Assembly: GCA_000719105.1 (NCBI GenBank)
Contig: JODX01000007.1
Location: 1-64,000 of the forward strand
Length of the DNA: 64,000 bases
Direction of reading: 5' to 3'
Source of the DNA: Streptomyces sclerotialus
Lineage (GTDB): Bacteria; Actinomycetota; Actinomycetes; Streptomycetales; Streptomycetaceae
How positions within the stretch are numbered: position 1 is the first letter of the stretch; the number at the start of each line of letters is the position of its first letter. Below the pieces are notes generated by a model. That model was not told the origin of the DNA, did not search any database, and saw only the letters and a program-made list of their open reading frames with translations. A program made the position numbers and the translations under genes. Below are positions 61,807-64,000 of this stretch, piece after piece.

Positions 61807-64000
61807 TCACAGCTGTCCGACGTCGGTGACCTTGACGACGGCGCGTCCCTCGGCGTCGGAGGCCGTGAGGTCGACCTCCGCGCTGATGCCCCAGTCATGA
61901 TCGCCGTTCGGGTCGGCGAAGGTCTGGCGGACGCGCCACAGCCCGTTCTGCGGCTCCTCCTCGATCATCAGCAGCCGCGGACCGCGGGCGTCCGGGCCGG
62001 TGCCCAGTTCCTCGTACTCGTCCCAGTACCGGTCCATCGCCTCGCCCCACCGCTCGGCGTCCCAGCCGGACTCGGCGTCCATCTCGCCGAGCTCGTCGAC
62101 CTGGTCCAGTGCCGCGAGCTCGACCCGGCGGAACATGGCGTTGCGGACGAGGACCCGGAAGGCGCGCGCGTTGGCGGTGACCGGCTTGACCTGGTCGGCC
62201 TTCTCCTGGGCCTCCTCGGCCGTCATCTCCTCCGGGTTGGCGAGCTGCTCCCACTCGTCCAGCAGGCTGGAGTCGACCTGGCGCACCATCTCGCCGAGCC
62301 AGGCGATCAGGTCCTCCAGGTCGTCCGACTTCAGGTCGTCGGGGACGGTGTGCTCCAGGGCCTTGTAGGCGCTCGCGAGGTAGCGCAGCACGATGCCCTC
62401 GGTGCGGGCGAGCTCGTAGAAGGAGACGAACTCGGTGAAGGACAGCGCCCGTTCGTACATGTCCCGGATGACGGACTTCGGCGACAGCGGGTGGTCGCCG
62501 ACCCAGGGGTGGCTCTTGCGGTACGTGTTGTACGCGTGGAAGAGCGGCTCCTCCAGCGGCTTGGGGTAGCCGATGTCCTGGAGCCGCTCCATCCGCTCCT
62601 CGTACTCGACGCCGTCCGCCTTCATCGCGGCCACGGCCTCGCCCCGCGCCTTGTTCTGCTGGGCGGCGAGGATCTGCCGCGGGTCGTCCAGCGTGGACTC
62701 GACGACGGACACCATGTCCAGGGCGTACGAGGGCGACTCCGGGTCCAGCAGCTCGAACGCGGCCAGGGCGAACGTCGACAGGGGCTGGTTCAACGCGAAG
62801 TCCTGCTGGAGGTCGACCGTGAGGCGCACGATGCGGCCCTCGGCGTCCGGCTCGTCGAGCTTCTCCACGATGCCGCCGTCCAGGAGCGAGCGGTAGATGG
62901 CGATCGCCCGGCGGATGTGCCGCAGCTGCTGCTTGCGCGGCTCGTGGTTGTCCTCCAGCAGCCGCCGCATGGCCTCGAAGGCGTTGCCGGGGCGGGCGAT
63001 CACCGACAGCAGCATCGTGTGCGTCACCCGGAACCGGGAGGTCAGCGGCTCGGGCTCGGAGGCGATCAGCTTCTCGAAGGTGTTCTCCGTCCACCCGACG
63101 AAGCCCTCCGGCGCCTTCTTGCGGACGACCTTGCGGCGCTTCTTCGGGTCGTCGCCGGCCTTCGCGAGGGCCTTCTCGTTCTCGACGACGTGTTCCGGCG
63201 CCTGTGCCACCACGAAGCCGGCCGTGTCGAAGCCGGCGCGTCCGGCGCGCCCGGCGATCTGGTGGAACTCACGGGCGCGGAGGGTGCGCACCCGGTTGCC
63301 GTCGTACTTCGTCAGCGCCGTGAACAGCACGGTGCGGATGGGCACGTTCACGCCGACGCCGAGGGTGTCCGTGCCGCAGATGACCTTCAGCAGGCCGGCC
63401 TGGGCCAGCTTCTCCACCAGCCGCCGGTACTTGGGCAGCATGCCGGCGTGGTGGACACCGATTCCGTGCCGTACGTAGCGCGACAGATTGCGGCCGAACT
63501 TGGTGGTGAAGCGGAAGTTGCCGATCAGCTCGGCGATCTTGTCCTTCTCCTCGCGCGTGCACATGTTGATGCTCATCAGCGCCTGTGCCCGCTCCACCGC
63601 CTGGGCCTGGGTGAAGTGCACGATGTAGACGGGAGCCTGCTTGGTCTCCAGCAGCTCGGTGAGCGTCTCCGTGAGCGGCGTGACCCGGTACTCGTAGGAG
63701 AGGGGGACGGGCCGGGTCGCCGAGCGGACGACGGCGGTGGGGCGGCCCGTGCGCCGGGTGAGGTCCTTCTCGAACATCGAGACGTCGCCGAGTGTCGCCG
63801 ACATCAGCACGAACTGCGCCTGCGGCAGCTCCAGGATCGGGATCTGCCACGCCCAGCCGCGGTCCGCCTCCGCGTAGAAGTGGAACTCGTCCATCACGAC
63901 CTGGCCGACGTCCGCGTCCTTGCCGTCCCGCAGCGCGATGGACGCCAGCACCTCGGCGGTGCAGCAGATGACGGGTGCGTCGGCGTTCACGGAGGCGTCG
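61807..64000 (-). CDS. DEAD/DEAH-box helicase (DUF3516 type), N-terminus beyond window
   Basis: About 731 codons are visible and the frame stays open to the window edge, so the gene is cut at its 5' end. Visible motifs: II VVMDEFHFY (DEFH), III LMSATLGD, VHFTQAQAVERAQ, GIGVHHAGMLPKYRRLVEKLAQ, CGTDTLGVGVNVPIRTV, and QIAGRAGRAGFD (VI). The long C-terminal half is typical of the DUF3516 helicase class in actinobacteria, RNA helicase-like proteins related to Ski2/Brr2. The Walker A region is outside the window. Confidence 0.9.
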   Translation of the reverse strand, partial: DASVNADAPVICCTAEVLASIALRDGKDADVGQVVMDEFHFYAEADRGWAWQIPILELPQAQFVLMSATLGDVSMFEKDLTRRTGRPTAVVRSATRPVPLSYEYRVTPLTETLTELLETKQAPVYIVHFTQAQAVERAQALMSINMCTREEKDKIAELIGNFRFTTKFGRNLSRYVRHGIGVHHAGMLPKYRRLVEKLAQAGLLKVICGTDTLGVGVNVPIRTVLFTALTKYDGNRVRTLRAREFHQIAGRAGRAGFDTAGFVVAQAPEHVVENEKALAKAGDDPKKRRKVVRKKAPEGFVGWTENTFEKLIASEPEPLTSRFRVTHTMLLSVIARPGNAFEAMRRLLEDNHEPRKQQLRHIRRAIAIYRSLLDGGIVEKLDEPDAEGRIVRLTVDLQQDFALNQPLSTFALAAFELLDPESPSYALDMVSVVESTLDDPRQILAAQQNKARGEAVAAMKADGVEYEERMERLQDIGYPKPLEEPLFHAYNTYRKSHPWVGDHPLSPKSVIRDMYERALSFTEFVSFYELARTEGIVLRYLASAYKALEHTVPDDLKSDDLEDLIAWLGEMVRQVDSSLLDEWEQLANPEEMTAEEAQEKADQVKPVTANARAFRVLVRNAMFRRVELAALDQVDELGEMDAESGWDAERWGEAMDRYWDEYEELGTGPDARGPRLLMIEEEPQNGLWRVRQTFADPNGDHDWGISAEVDLTASDAEGRAVVKVTDVGQL

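Overview
The window is high-GC actinobacterial DNA. The strong GC bias, Streptomyces-style regulators (two SARPs, a conservon), rare TTA leucine codons and gene content all point to a Streptomyces chromosome. Genes are dense on both strands. The one clear biosynthetic island spans about 5.4-33.7 kb, and housekeeping or accessory chromosome lies to its right.

Left flank (0-5.4 kb): a secreted lectin-esterase, then a flavin/2Fe-2S reductase, a membrane fatty-acyl desaturase and a lipase in one direction. The last three may or may not belong to the cluster.

Biosynthetic island (5.4-33.7 kb): a minus-strand operon encodes ACP, a single-module fully reducing type I PKS (KS-AT-DH-ER-KR-ACP, malonyl-type AT), an acyl-activating ligase and a luciferase-like flavoenzyme. 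A divergent plus-strand run encodes a CoA-transferase, an acyl/aldehyde dehydrogenase-type reductase, an acyl-CoA-dehydrogenase-fold flavoprotein, two thioesterases and a SARP. Next comes a block resembling the valanimycin (aliphatic azoxy) pathway: a VlmA-like aminoacyl-tRNA transferase, a VlmJ-like lipid-kinase-fold kinase, a VlmK-like MmgE/PrpD protein, an aminotransferase, an SRPBCC protein, a small VlmO-like membrane protein, a VlmB-like diiron protein, and a FabH/ACP/FabF trio. A second SARP closes the island. My reading is that the PKS builds an alkyl chain, which is reduced and aminated to a fatty amine and then N-hydroxylated. The hydroxylamine is seryl-esterified from Ser-tRNA, rearranged to a hydrazine and oxidised to an azoxy group. 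Finally the serine hydroxyl is phosphorylated and eliminated. The expected product is a long-chain alkyl (possibly alkenyl) azoxy-acrylate type compound.

The most striking element is at 23729-23820, between the VlmA-like and VlmJ-like genes. It folds as a complete class II (serine-type) tRNA: every stem is paired, it has a long variable arm, G73 and an encoded CCA. Its anticodon loop, however, lacks U33 and is nearly closed by pairing. It looks like a serine tRNA that cannot decode and could be dedicated to supplying serine to the pathway. Three 7-bp repeats with an 11-bp period, the SARP operator pattern, lie directly upstream. Similar repeats occur at the PKS divergent promoter and before the aminotransferase operon, so the tRNA appears co-regulated with the pathway.

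Right flank (33.7-64 kb): an ALDH 3'-end remnant, TetR plus an ABC transporter, a truncated thioesterase beside an Sfp-type PPTase, an acetaldehyde-type dehydrogenase with its GAF regulator, a secreted amidase, a xylose operon (xylA divergent from xylB and a ROK regulator), an SNF2 helicase/SWIM pair, several conserved hypotheticals, an incomplete conservon with two TTA codons, TesB, and a DEAD-type helicase cut by the window end.
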